From Heterodera schachtii (lineage: Eukaryota > Nematoda > Chromadorea > Rhabditida > Heteroderidae): a DNA stretch of 64,000 nucleotides. Under the pieces are notes generated by a model. It worked only from the letters and a program-made list of their open reading frames with translations. It had not been told where the DNA came from and did no database searches. The translations under genes and the position numbers were made by a program. The stretch lies in NCBI GenBank assembly GCA_023374025.1, contig SIJG01000040.1, positions 918,871-982,870 on the forward strand. Reading direction: 5' to 3'. Of this stretch, positions 11,225 to 20,938 are shown piece by piece; within the stretch, counting starts at the first letter, position 1, and each line of letters opens with the position of its first letter.

Positions 11225-12310
11225 ATGATTTTTCGCTCACCACCATTGACAAGGCAAAGGCTCAGAATGCAACAAGCCGCTCCAGTCCAGCATCTCCAAA
11301 ATGATGGAAATGAACAACCACAAAATATAGAAAATCGGCCGATTAACACCGCTAACACTGGGGTTGCCGAAAATTCTTTAAACGATGGCGAAATTTTAGC
11401 ACACACCATGAACTCTGACCAAATTCTTCACGCCGTTTTGAACATTGAGCCAGCAAACAGACAAAGTGGACATGGAGAAGATGCGGAAAATTTGGCAAAT
11501 CAACAGAATTTGACGCAGCAGCTTGGAGGTTTGAGAATGCGTTTCAGACGCTTGCCAAATGTGGGAGAAAACAGCGAAAGGGAATTGTGGCAAGCTGGGA
11601 ACGAAAACAATAATGGTCATCACAGTCATCACATGCTAAATCGAAATTTTCTGCGCACATCAACGCCAAATAATGAGCAAATTATTCCTGAGTTGCATAT
11701 TCAGCACCCGCGCCAAAACGCTCCCAATATTCAAGCAAATCCTAATTTTGTGCGGCAAAATTTGCAAAAAACTGTGACTGCTAACCAGCGCCAGGCCAAC
11801 CCAAACATTCTCATTCCTCCACCTCAAGTTATTCAGCAACCAATTGCGGTATATCCGCCAGTTCAGCCACCAATTCCGGGAAATTATTGGGGATATCCTG
11901 CGCCTTACTATCCACATCCCCCACCACCTATGGGTTACCAAAATCAACAAATGTTTGAAAATGCGAACACTAAGGTGCCGCAACCGACCCAAATTCGACA
12001 ACCATCCAATCACCAAATTCCAACTCAAATAAATACCCAGCAAACAGCTCTTAACGGCCTCGAATGCGTTTTAATTCTGGACAAATTGCCGGACATTAAG
12101 GGCAATGAAGGAAATGACAGTATTAAATCTTTTTTCAAAAAATTTTCACAGTATACCAGCGATTGGCCGAATAAAAAGCGCATTGATTCCTTGGAATCAA
12201 AACTCAGTGGGCGCGCAGAGCGAGCATTTAATTCGGCTTTGGCCAACGAACCTTTCATATTTGAAAACATAAAAAGGCACATTCTCCAACAACTTGAGGC
12301 GACGGATTAA
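11225..12310 (+). CDS. Gag, N-terminal part, ending at an in-frame TAA
   Basis: A 361-residue reading frame from the first ATG after the leader. The first 250 residues are rich in Gln, Asn and Pro and look disordered. The last 90 residues start the capsid-like part of a Ty3/gypsy Gag. The frame stops at TAA (12308-12310), but the capsid homology continues in the same frame just downstream, so the stop lies inside the capsid region rather than at a natural domain border. It could be a nonsense mutation or a read-through stop. Gag would form the particle that packages element RNA. Confidence 0.8.
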   Translation: MIFRSPPLTRQRLRMQQAAPVQHLQNDGNEQPQNIENRPINTANTGVAENSLNDGEILAHTMNSDQILHAVLNIEPANRQSGHGEDAENLANQQNLTQQLGGLRMRFRRLPNVGENSERELWQAGNENNNGHHSHHMLNRNFLRTSTPNNEQIIPELHIQHPRQNAPNIQANPNFVRQNLQKTVTANQRQANPNILIPPPQVIQQPIAVYPPVQPPIPGNYWGYPAPYYPHPPPPMGYQNQQMFENANTKVPQPTQIRQPSNHQIPTQINTQQTALNGLECVLILDKLPDIKGNEGNDSIKSFFKKFSQYTSDWPNKKRIDSLESKLSGRAERAFNSALANEPFIFENIKRHILQQLEATD

Positions 12311-12316
12311 AACGAA

Positions 12317-15300
12317 ATGGCAGCATTTGACGAATTAATGCAAGGCATTCGCCGAAAGCCAAAAGAAGGGCTGGATGATTTGGCCGACCGAATTGTGAGC
12401 CTGGTGCGAAGGGCTTATCCGGGACTGACGCGAAATTTGGCGGACGAGTACTCGATTAAACACCTAATCCGCAGTTTCGATAATGCCGAACTTGCCTTGA
12501 GTTTGGAGCTAAATCGTCGGCCAGGAATGAGTTTTGACGAGTTTGTAGCTCTAGCTGCTCGTGCCGAAACGACCCAAAATGCGGCGAGAAGGGCCAATTC
12601 GGACAGAACGCAACAAAATTTTGGCCGTAGCCAGCCATACAGACAATATGATGGACCGATGGCTAAACAAAGCAGAAACGCATTTGAGCCGAACAAATTC
12701 CAGAGATTCAATGAAAATCGTGTCACGTGCCAAAATTGTGGAAGAGAGGGACATGTGGCGAAAAATTGCTTTAGGCGTTTTGGAGATCAGGACCAGCATC
12801 GATATTTTGGCCAAAACCAGAACGCGACCGGTGCAAATAGAGCACAAATGCCGACACATTCAAATCCGAATGTCAGCCAAAAACCTGAACAAAATCAGTT
12901 TGGGCAGCGCCAGCAACACCAGCAATCCCGAAATTTTCTAAAACAAAATTTCCTGGTTGAACAGAACGAAAAGCAAATTGAGTCTTCCGATGTTCAGTGT
13001 GCCGGTGTTATCAGCAATACACCTGAAATGTTGGATTTTTTCCGAAAATTTTGGACAAAATGCGATGGAAAAGATGATGCCGGACAGAAAAAAGCATTTC
13101 CAATCGGCAAAATAATGGCAATAAAGGTCGAAATTTACGACCAATCAGCTGATTCAATGATGGACAGCGGGGCGCAAATTTCGCTGGTACAAGCGAGTTT
13201 TGTCAAATACCTTCTCGAGAATTCGACACTTCAAGTCGAAAATCTCAAAATTTTCTCCAAAACGCGAAATGTCGTGGACATCAATGGGAAAATCGTTGAG
13301 TGTTATGGCATAATCATCCTACCAATCACTAGAAAAGGTTGTGAAGCAGTTGATGTCCCACTTCACATAACTGATGCACCGATTGGCCTGCCAATACTTT
13401 TTGGTACCAATGCCATGGGAATGTTGGGCTTTAAACTTTTTGACTCACAAAATGGTGAGCTGATCGAATTTGAATGCGCCGATCATAAATCAGATTATGT
13501 ACGCATTGTCTACAGTACACTGATCGAACCTCATTCAACAAAATTTGTTGAACTTTCCGTTTCACCAAAATTTAGCGGCAAAGATTTTATCATTTCCTCA
13601 AACGATGAAAGAAACGACTTAAGGGTTGAACCGTCGCTAAATAAAGAGCGGCGCGGAAAAACAATTGCAGCCATAACAAATTTTTCCCAAAATGCGTTGA
13701 CATTAAAGGAGAATGAAGAGGTTGCGGTTGTGGAAGCAATTAAAGATGTTGCTGATGTGGAAAACTGCTTGGGAGAATCTTGGCTTTTCTCAGAACCCAG
13801 TGAGGTTAAAATGGAGAAATCAAAGCCCGAAAATGAGGAGTCAAATGCAAAATTTGGCCCTTTGAGCAAAGAGAATTCGGAAATTCTTGGAAATTTGCTA
13901 AATGATTTTTCGAGAATTTTTGCATTTCATGACCATGAATTGACGCAAACAGAGATGGTCAAACACGAGATTGACATCGGCGAAGCAAACCCGGTCAAAC
14001 AAAGGATGAGACCAGTCCCATACGCCTATAGAGAACAGGTTGCCGCAATGATCCAAGACTATTTGGGAAGAGGAATCATTCGACACTCAATTTCGCCATG
14101 GGCTAGCCCCATTGTAATCGTGCCCAAAAAAGACGGATCTTTGCGCTTTTGTGTTGATTACAGAGGACTAAATGCAATCACGAGAAAGGATTGTTTCCCT
14201 CTCCCGAATATAGAACGGACTCTTCTAATGCTAGGAGGACGAAAATTCTTCTCAACTTTGGATTTTCTTTCTGGCTATTGGCAAATTAAAATGGCCGAAA
14301 ATTCAATTGAAAAAACGGCATTTTCAACCGAATTTGGCTTACATGAATTTACTGTAATGCCTTTTGGTCTGTGCAATGCAGTCGCAACGTTCCAACGCTT
14401 CATGTCACATTTGTTTGGGAGTAAATTGAATGATTTTGTGTTTGTGTACATCGATGATGTACTTGTGGCCTCTGAATCTTTTGAACAGCATTTGAAACAT
14501 CTTAAATTTGTGTTTGAACAAATCCAGGAAGCTGGATTAAAAATCAAAATTTCAAAATGTCAGTTTTGCGCCGAAGAACTCAAATTCTTGGGACATATTT
14601 TGACGCGAAATGGCATAAAAATGGACGCGGAAAAAACGAAGCCAATTTTGGAATTGCCGATGCCGAAATCGAAGAAAGACCTTCATTCTTTCCTTGGATT
14701 TATGACATATTATAGAAAATTCATCTATTCATTTGGTTCTGTTGCTGCCCCATTGTTCAAACTCCTAAAAAAGGATGTGAAATTCCAAATGGGAGAGGCT
14801 GAAATTCAGGCAGTTTCTACATTGAAGGAGAAAATTTTGTCAGAAGTCGTCCTTTATTTCCCTGATTTCAAAGCCGCAATGGAAAATCCATTAAGAAAAT
14901 TTATTATAATGACAGACGCATGTAAAACGGGGATTTCAGCCGTTCTCTGTCAGTCGGACAATGAAAATCGGATCCGTCCCATATATTTTGCTTCTCGACA
15001 GTGCAATAATTTTGAATCTCGGTACTGTCCGACAGAATTAGAAGCATTAGCTGTGAGATTCGGCGTCAAAAAATTTTCACAATACATAACAATGATTCCC
15101 ACCAAAGTCCTAACCGATCACAAAGCGTTGGTTCCGATGTTTAAAAGCAAAAGTGAAACCGGAAACGCACGTGTCGATAAATGGATAATGGAATTGAGTG
15201 CACGTTTTATTTTGGAAATCGAATACAACCCAGGAAAGGCAAACATAATTGCGGACGTCCTTTCACGTTCTGGCGCACTAAAGCCACGGGAATTGTCGGA

Positions 15301-17149
15301 GAAAATTTTTAGAGTTGAACAAGTTGATGAAAATATTAATGCGTTTGTGCCAAAAATGGAAATGATTGAGTGGGTCAAAGCAACTAAGGAAAGCGAGCTC
15401 GGTCACCTTTACGAATTCCTGGGAAAAAGGAAATTGCCAGAAGATAAACGGGAATGTCAACGAATTTTTGACACCATTCATAAATTCACACTGATTGAAG
15501 GATTACTGTATTTCCATGACTCGAATTACGGTAATCTTCGACTTTTCGTGCCACAAAAATTCCGAAATAAACTGATCGAAGAAAGGCACGAAGGCAAATG
15601 TGCGGGACATTTAAGCGGCAAAAAGATTTTTGGGCAGTTAGCAGAAAAATATTTTTGGCCAAATATGCGGGCGGATTGTGTAAATGCAGTGTTGAAATGC
15701 CGGATCTGCGCACACACGCGAAATCCAAGGGCAAATCTGCCAGAATTAAGGCCAGTGATCACAACGGAACCTTTTGAGCTAATATGCATGGACATTTTAT
15801 CAATCGGAATGTCAGAACGGGGAAATCGATATGTTTTAGTAATGGTGGACCATTTTACAAAATATTTGATCACTGCAGCAATTCCCGATAAGAGTGTCGA
15901 ATCAGTCGCGAAGGCGTTTGTCGAACAATTGGTGCTTGTATTTGGCAAACCAAAACGTATTCATTCCGACAAGGGCGCTGAATTTGTGAATAAAACAATG
16001 GAAGAAATCAGTCAAATTCTTGGAGTTGAAAGGAGTACAACGGCAGGGTACGACCCAAATGCCAACGGACAAGCAGAACGGGCCAATCAAACTATTTTAA
16101 ATATGCTTAAAAGGTCAACTGATTCAAATTGGTCCTGGGATGACCGGCTGCCTTTTGTCACATTTGCTTTTAACATCACTCCCTCTGAAACCACCGGATT
16201 TTCGCCTTACAATTTACTTTTTGGCCGGCCAGTAAATTTTCCGTCGTCTGATAATGTTAATTTTACTGTAAATCCTTCATACACAATCGATGAAGAGACT
16301 TATCTGCAGCTCTTTCGTGAAAATTTGTTAAAAATTTTGGAAAATGCAAAAAGTAATTCGGACAAATCAAGAGAACGAATGGAGAAATGGTTTAACTCGC
16401 TGCCAAAAGTGACTTTGCAGAAGTACCAAAAAGGCGAACGCGTTATGGTTATTTTTCCGGGAGCTAACAAACGCTCAACACATAAGAAATTAAAGTGGAA
16501 TATCTTTGGACCCTACCAAATCCTCGAAATTTCCAAATCCTCGGCAAAAGTAACGCCTGCTGATAAGAAAAATGCTGATCCAATTTGCGTCCCATTAGAA
16601 CGTCTGATCAGAGCACCGGATGGACTTCCTAATATTTCAACAACTCCGCGCGGCAAAAATGCTTATAAAAATGTGTTAAATGTGATGACTATTTTGATTT
16701 TTGAAGAAAAAAGCATGGAATTTGAACAGGAAAATTTTTTGGGAAAAACAAAAACTTCATCAGGGACGATGAATTTTTCAGAGGAGGAGGAAAAAATGGA
16801 CATTGCCGAAGCGGAGATTAAGTGGACGATGACATGTGAAGGCGGCGGACATGTGTTGTGCAAAAAATTGTTGGCCGGCGATCTCGACCCCGTGTTCAGC
16901 AAATCACAAGGAATCGGTGCTATGGTTGTGCAGACTCCATTACAAGGACTCATCACACTATTCATTTTGCGGTCCAATGTTTCAATGTCTGCGTCGAAAG
17001 ATTTGCTGAAGGTCGCAAACCAATTGGAAAAATTGGGTGGAATTGCTAAATTGCAGGCCATTTTGACTTCGGACCCTGATTTCGAACTCTTAAAATATGT
17101 CGAAGAACGTGGTGATGCTGTGCGTTCAGGAAGCTGCCCGGGAATCTAA
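12317..17149 (+). CDS. Gag C-terminus and Pol polyprotein
   Basis: 1610 residues from ATG 12317, in the same frame as the upstream Gag part. Domains in order: rest of capsid (1-90); zinc knuckle CQNCGREGHVAKNC (138-151); aspartic protease with DSGA near residue 282; reverse transcriptase about 560-760 with catalytic YIDD near 711; RNase H about 860-980 with TDAC; integrase with an HHCC zinc region (HEGKCAGHL ... CRICA) near 1090-1140 and a DDE core (MDILSIG, HSDKGAEF, GQAERANQT). About 150 further residues of unknown function follow. The frame ends at TAA (17147-17149), after which the same frame stays open into the third part. All catalytic motifs inspected look intact. Gag and Pol fused in a single frame, without frameshift, resembles known nematode Ty3/gypsy elements. 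Confidence 0.93.
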   Translation: MAAFDELMQGIRRKPKEGLDDLADRIVSLVRRAYPGLTRNLADEYSIKHLIRSFDNAELALSLELNRRPGMSFDEFVALAARAETTQNAARRANSDRTQQNFGRSQPYRQYDGPMAKQSRNAFEPNKFQRFNENRVTCQNCGREGHVAKNCFRRFGDQDQHRYFGQNQNATGANRAQMPTHSNPNVSQKPEQNQFGQRQQHQQSRNFLKQNFLVEQNEKQIESSDVQCAGVISNTPEMLDFFRKFWTKCDGKDDAGQKKAFPIGKIMAIKVEIYDQSADSMMDSGAQISLVQASFVKYLLENSTLQVENLKIFSKTRNVVDINGKIVECYGIIILPITRKGCEAVDVPLHITDAPIGLPILFGTNAMGMLGFKLFDSQNGELIEFECADHKSDYVRIVYSTLIEPHSTKFVELSVSPKFSGKDFIISSNDERNDLRVEPSLNKERRGKTIAAITNFSQNALTLKENEEVAVVEAIKDVADVENCLGESWLFSEPSEVKMEKSKPENEESNAKFGPLSKENSEILGNLLNDFSRIFAFHDHELTQTEMVKHEIDIGEANPVKQRMRPVPYAYREQVAAMIQDYLGRGIIRHSISPWASPIVIVPKKDGSLRFCVDYRGLNAITRKDCFPLPNIERTLLMLGGRKFFSTLDFLSGYWQIKMAENSIEKTAFSTEFGLHEFTVMPFGLCNAVATFQRFMSHLFGSKLNDFVFVYIDDVLVASESFEQHLKHLKFVFEQIQEAGLKIKISKCQFCAEELKFLGHILTRNGIKMDAEKTKPILELPMPKSKKDLHSFLGFMTYYRKFIYSFGSVAAPLFKLLKKDVKFQMGEAEIQAVSTLKEKILSEVVLYFPDFKAAMENPLRKFIIMTDACKTGISAVLCQSDNENRIRPIYFASRQCNNFESRYCPTELEALAVRFGVKKFSQYITMIPTKVLTDHKALVPMFKSKSETGNARVDKWIMELSARFILEIEYNPGKANIIADVLSRSGALKPRELSEKIFRVEQVDENINAFVPKMEMIEWVKATKESELGHLYEFLGKRKLPEDKRECQRIFDTIHKFTLIEGLLYFHDSNYGNLRLFVPQKFRNKLIEERHEGKCAGHLSGKKIFGQLAEKYFWPNMRADCVNAVLKCRICAHTRNPRANLPELRPVITTEPFELICMDILSIGMSERGNRYVLVMVDHFTKYLITAAIPDKSVESVAKAFVEQLVLVFGKPKRIHSDKGAEFVNKTMEEISQILGVERSTTAGYDPNANGQAERANQTILNMLKRSTDSNWSWDDRLPFVTFAFNITPSETTGFSPYNLLFGRPVNFPSSDNVNFTVNPSYTIDEETYLQLFRENLLKILENAKSNSDKSRERMEKWFNSLPKVTLQKYQKGERVMVIFPGANKRSTHKKLKWNIFGPYQILEISKSSAKVTPADKKNADPICVPLERLIRAPDGLPNISTTPRGKNAYKNVLNVMTILIFEEKSMEFEQENFLGKTKTSSGTMNFSEEEEKMDIAEAEIKWTMTCEGGGHVLCKKLLAGDLDPVFSKSQGIGAMVVQTPLQGLITLFILRSNVSMSASKDLLKVANQLEKLGGIAKLQAILTSDPDFELLKYVEERGDAVRSGSCPGI

Positions 17150-18088
17150 GAAGTCGAAATAATTTGGAAAAATTGGGTCAGCAGTTGCGCATCTGCACAC
17201 GAAGCATTGAAACGCACGGGATTTGGCCAAATATGCTTAGAAGCACCAATCTCGCTTTCTGAGCTGCCGGAAGCCGACAGAATTGGATGGGAAAAAGTCT
17301 TTAATGCTGGCAAATGGGCATTGGAGAAAGTCCGCGCAACCGTTGTTTTTGGCAAAACAACATTGGTCCATCAGCCGAGAGTGATCATTGGAGACTCAAG
17401 TGCTGCGCAACTTTGTGGCGAAGCAAACAACCAAATTTCTGCTCACTTCATCGGCACCGTACAAGGGACATTGGGTGATGTGATCCGTGCATTGGACAAA
17501 TCAGTACTGACATCAAAAGTCACGTCGGCACTGATCATCCTTGGAAGAGACGCACTGATCAAAGGGCAAACCGTGGCCCAAATTATGGAAGAATGTGAAC
17601 GCATCAAAGCAATTTGCGGACAATTTGGGCACGTTCGATTTGTGTGGATCCCTCCTCCGTACGTTCGTGAAAAGCACGCACAGTACAATGAATTGCTTCC
17701 TGGATTGGAGCACATTGCCGCAGAATGGTTCATTGCGCTGACCGAGAATGGCAGAAGTTTGATCGAGATGTGGCGATTCGGAGACACTTTTGACATGACA
17801 CGGGTGCGTGCTGATGGAAAGATTCTGCCAGAAGGACTTAAATGCCTCAGGGCATGGATATTCACTCAAATTTCTGTTTTTCCCGATGACAATTTCCTTG
17901 GCATTCGTCGTTCTTCTCGCTCACTCCCTTCTGTACCCGCTCAATTTTCTGAATTGTCAATTCATCGTCCTCATCAATTTTCTCGGGGTCATCGGGTCCA
18001 TCCATATTCTCTCCAGCCAAGTTCGAGCCGCAACACTCAAAGCCGCAGTGATGGGAAAGCGTACAGTAGCCGCAGCCGTCGCCATTAA
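17150..18088 (+). CDS. Third coding part of the LTR element, SGNH-hydrolase-like
   Basis: Open in the same frame as Pol, directly after its TAA; first ATG-like start at 17207 (AAG-context, possible read-through product instead), 293 residues from there. Numbered from 17207, residues 59-66 (VIIGDSSA) look like the nucleophile block of SGNH/GDSL hydrolases, ILGRD (111-115) occupies the place of the GxND block, and ADGKILPEG (202-210) the place of the last block. The usual catalytic His of that block and the Asn of GxND are not seen, so the fold may be non-catalytic. The last 70 residues are Ser/Arg-rich. It occupies the position where errantiviruses carry env, but nothing env-like is visible in this frame. 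The fold assignment is inference from motifs only. Confidence 0.55.
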   Translation, partial: EVEIIWKNWVSSCASAHEALKRTGFGQICLEAPISLSELPEADRIGWEKVFNAGKWALEKVRATVVFGKTTLVHQPRVIIGDSSAAQLCGEANNQISAHFIGTVQGTLGDVIRALDKSVLTSKVTSALIILGRDALIKGQTVAQIMEECERIKAICGQFGHVRFVWIPPPYVREKHAQYNELLPGLEHIAAEWFIALTENGRSLIEMWRFGDTFDMTRVRADGKILPEGLKCLRAWIFTQISVFPDDNFLGIRRSSRSLPSVPAQFSELSIHRPHQFSRGHRVHPYSLQPSSSRNTQSRSDGKAYSSRSRRH

Positions 18089-18167
18089 GCCATAAATACC
18101 TTTGACCCCACCTTTCTGTTCTCAATTTTCATATTTATTGTTCTAAGACGAGGGGACCGTCTTCTTC

Positions 18168-18179
18168 AGAGGATGGGGA
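18168..18179 (+). promoter_or_regulatory. Polypurine tract
   Basis: AGAGGATGGGGA lies directly before the 3' LTR, the expected site and composition for plus-strand priming. Confidence 0.6.
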
Positions 18180-18571
18180 TGTGGTACTTAATTGACTTTT
18201 GACCTCTTTTATGTTTTAAATTATAATTATTTATTGGCGTTCTGTCTTTTCTTTCTTGTTATGGACCTAAATATTGTGTTTTTCAGTTACTGTTCTCTTT
18301 TTTTTTCGTTTTGTTTTTATTGTCTTCTCTTCTTTTTCTTTTGAATTTCTTTGGACGCTGATTTCATCAAATTTATTGCTGTGGTCTCGACTTTTAAATT
18401 ATTGTTTGCAGTTTGAAAGTTATCGTCGTAAATCATTTTGTTTCGTTTATTTATTAAAGTGTTTGCTAATTTGTTTTAAACAGGTGCTGACATATAATTG
18501 TGTTTTGACTCCAATTGCTATTTGGGAAAAGAGACCACCCATCCCCATCCAATTTGTTGTTTTGTCCAACT
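18180..18571 (+). repeat. 3' LTR
   Basis: 392 bp, identical to the 5' LTR except for one extra T in the run near 18300. GAAT follows directly, matching the four bases before the 5' LTR. Confidence 0.9.
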
Positions 18572-18770
18572 GAATGTTTTTTAAAAATCCAAAAATATTC
18601 CATTTTAGGGTATTTTTCGTTTTTTTTTGAAAATGCCGAAATATGGATGTAGACTTCAGTATAGAAAATATGGAAATGATGATTTTTAAGTCGAAAAAGT
18701 AAACAAAAAAAAATCCATATAAATGCAATCCCTAAAAATTAAATATTCGGCACGGTGCCATTATCATTTA

Positions 18771-19096
18771 ATTTAAACAGCTCAACAGAACAATAATTAA
18801 CTAAATGTTGCTGAAAGAATTAATTGTGCTGGAAAAAAATCCACTCCAACCCATTAAAGCTGCTTTTGGTGAAAAACTGGGTTGTCGGTGATTTGGGCGA
18901 AAGCGCAATGTCAAAAACAATTCATAAAAAGATAATTTAAACAGCTGACTGACCAATAAATAAATGTTGCAGCTGAAAGAATTAATTGTGCTGGAAAAAA
19001 ATCCACTCCAACCCATTAAAGCTGCTTTTGATGAAAAATGGGTTGTCGATGATTTCGGCGAAAGAGCAATGTCAAAAACAATTCATAAAAAGATAA
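18771..19096 (+). repeat. Two tandem units of a dispersed 165-base repeat
   Basis: Each unit starts ATTTAAACAGCT and ends in ATTCATAAAAAGATAA. A more diverged single copy lies at 6411-6594, so the sequence is a dispersed family that has become tandem here. Confidence 0.75.
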
Positions 19097-19302
19097 GTCA
19101 TATACATAATTAATAGTACATATTTGCGGGTCGTGGTCCTTTTCGCGTGGGACGAGTTTTTGAACTATAACTTTTGTCATTGTCAACCAAATCCAACGAT
19201 GGACAAAGAAATTAGGCCTTAAACAAAATGCAAAAAAAAAAAAAGGTTAAATTTAAATATTTGTCTCCCAATTTAAATTGTTTAAATGTTTTTTTAATTT
19301 GA

Positions 19303-19470
19303 AAATTTTTAGAGCGAAAAATTTTGACAATTGCTCAAAAAATGGAAATGACGAAGAAATATTATCAGATGAAAAAACAAAATCCGAAGCTCCCGACCGC
19401 GTATTGCGGCAGAATTTGAAATTCCAAGAAGCTCATTACAGAAACACAAATCCGAATTAATGGGCGATGC
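19303..19470 (+). pseudogene. Possible detached last exon of the secreted HTH family
   Basis: After an acceptor-like TTTTTAG, the sequence AGCGAAAAATTTTGACAA... parallels the last exon and 3' flank of the HTH gene at 62440-63466 (AGCGAAAAGTGAACAAA...), including a later TAAATATTATCA/GAAATATTATCA block. No HTH-coding sequence precedes it. A copy lies at 25822-25989 in the second duplication unit. Similarity was seen by eye only. Confidence 0.4.
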
Positions 19471-19689
19471 AAAGAAATTTTGAATTGGATTTATTGGATA
19501 AAGAAAACTTTCAAAACTTTAAAAAATTTGAACATTCCGTAATAAATGTATGTGTTATACATAGTGTATGGGTTGCTAAGTTTATGTTTCCGAATACCGT
19601 ATTGCCTCTAGTTGAATTTATTTTTAAGCCCCTCAAAAGGGCGGCTTTATTTAAGGGGAGGGCGGCTCTAATTTTGGGTTGGGCTTATA

Positions 19690-19875
19690 CATATTGCATG
19701 GGTTGCCAATTTTTTGTGTTTCCGAGTATTCAAATAAATTTTTGCCAGGGTTCCCAGATGAAATTCTTCTTCAAATGCTTCATTTGAGTGACATAAAATC
19801 GTTAATTCCTTCGATTTGTGAACAAATTTTGACCAATATGATAATTTTTGACGGTACCCCAAAAATCTTATTTTG
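19690..19875 (+). pseudogene. F-box-like fragment
   Basis: In one frame the sequence reads FPDEILLQMLHLSDIKSL, which resembles the start of an F-box (LPxEIL...LxLxDL). The frame closes after about 40 residues (stop near 19874) and no neighbouring exons were found, so this is at most a fragment. An identical fragment lies at 26209-26394. Other interpretations, including chance, are possible. Confidence 0.3.
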
Positions 19876-20372
19876 AAAATTTTTTAGACTCATTGGCCGT
19901 CGAGAGAAAAAAAAAACGAAAATTGTGAGGCTAAGGTCTCTAGTTAATTGGCAACCATCGGAAAAAACAAATAAAGGATGAAAATCGAAAAAAAAATCTA
20001 GGGCTACAAGCACAAAAAATATTTAAAAAAAAATTTGTACTTGAATTTTTTTAAACATTGTATATAAACTTATTTCAAATTGAATTAAATTCTGATTATT
20101 CTTTAGTCATTTTATGTTTATTGCTAAAGAATTTATATTCATTACTTTTAGGACTCACTCGGAGTGGGGGCTGGGCTTTAATGGAGAGAGGGTTCTAATG
20201 GAGGGAGGGGCTATAATTAAATGAACAAATAGGGTAATTAATTATTTTTCAAACTCCGAAAGAGACAAAAAAAAGCGTCTGTTTTTTTAACAAAAATTAC
20301 AAAACAAAATGCAAATGATTTGGGATAATCCTCAGATTTTTATAAAACGAATACAAATCCAATTAAGATAAA

Positions 20373-20857
20373 ATGCTGAATGAAATGGCCGACCTTAAAG
20401 CTATCATTAATCGTCTGTCTGCAATTGAAAAACTAATTTCAACAAACAACAACAACACACTGGCGACCGAAATGACTGCGCAGTTCAGCGCCATCGCGGA
20501 ACGCCTCGGCGAAATTGAGCGCAAATTAAACAACAACAACAATGGCATTGGCAGGGCGGAGGAAAAGGAGCGAAAAAGGAGCCTCGTGCTCATTGGTCTT
20601 CCGGAATCGGAGGAGGAAAAGCCATCGCTACGGGCGAAGGATGACGCTGAAACGGTGGCGGAAGTGTTAGTGGGGGCGTCGTCGGACGGAGTTGAAAAAG
20701 AATGCTGGTTGGGAGCGATTGCTGGTCCGGCCATCACTGACGAAGGAAGAGCTGGAAATTGAACGGGAACAGCGCCAAAGGAAATGGATGGAATTTGGAC
20801 AGAAGAAAGCGGAGGAAAACATCACGACGCGACGCGGAGGCAATGAAAAAAACTTTT
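20373..20857 (+). pseudogene. LINE ORF1 protein, frameshifted
   Basis: From ATG 20373 the frame gives 129 residues: a coiled-coil-like N-terminus with Asn runs, then RKRSLVLIGLPESEEE followed by AKDDAETVAEVL, typical of the RRM-like part of LINE ORF1 RNA chaperones. The C-terminal signature (RPSLTKEELEIEREQRQRK) appears in another frame just after, so a frameshift, and probably an internal loss, separates them. The reading ends at TGA near 20857. Confidence 0.7.
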
Positions 20858-20938
20858 GAGGTCACCTCCTTTTTTAAATTGTTTTTATTTCAATGCAAGA
20901 AGTTTGGTTAACAAATTGGACAAGTTTAGGTTTTTTTA

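Larger units (their letters stand above)
10555..18571 (+). mobile_element. Complete Ty3/gypsy LTR retrotransposon
   Basis: An element of about 8.0 kb bounded by two directly repeated LTRs (10555-10945 and 18180-18571) that appear identical apart from one T in a homopolymer. GAAT precedes the left LTR and follows the right LTR (18572-18575), consistent with a 4-bp target duplication. Inside, in order, are a primer-binding site, gag, protease, reverse transcriptase, RNase H, integrase with integrase downstream of RT (the Ty3/gypsy order), an SGNH-like third part and a purine-rich tract. All coding parts share one reading frame, broken by TAA at 12308 and TAA at 17147. The near-identical LTRs point to recent insertion. 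Its 3' end is included in the large tandem duplication. Confidence 0.92.
18572..20351. other. Sequence between LTR element and LINE, with repeats and gene debris
   Basis: Contains a tandem pair of a 165-base dispersed repeat (18771-18934, 18935-19096); a piece of the TATAACTTTT..TTGTCAACCAAATC repeat (about 19130-19220); a piece resembling the last exon of the secreted HTH family; and an F-box-like fragment. Positions 20230-20351 belong, reversed, to the dispersed repeat into which the LINE inserted. The whole stretch recurs at 25091-26869. Confidence 0.6.

Noticed and set aside
18801..19016. Minus-strand frame with an internal repeat of MGWSGFFSSTINSFS
   Set aside because: It only reflects the tandem 165-base dispersed repeat; the diverged copy at 6411 does not keep the frame.
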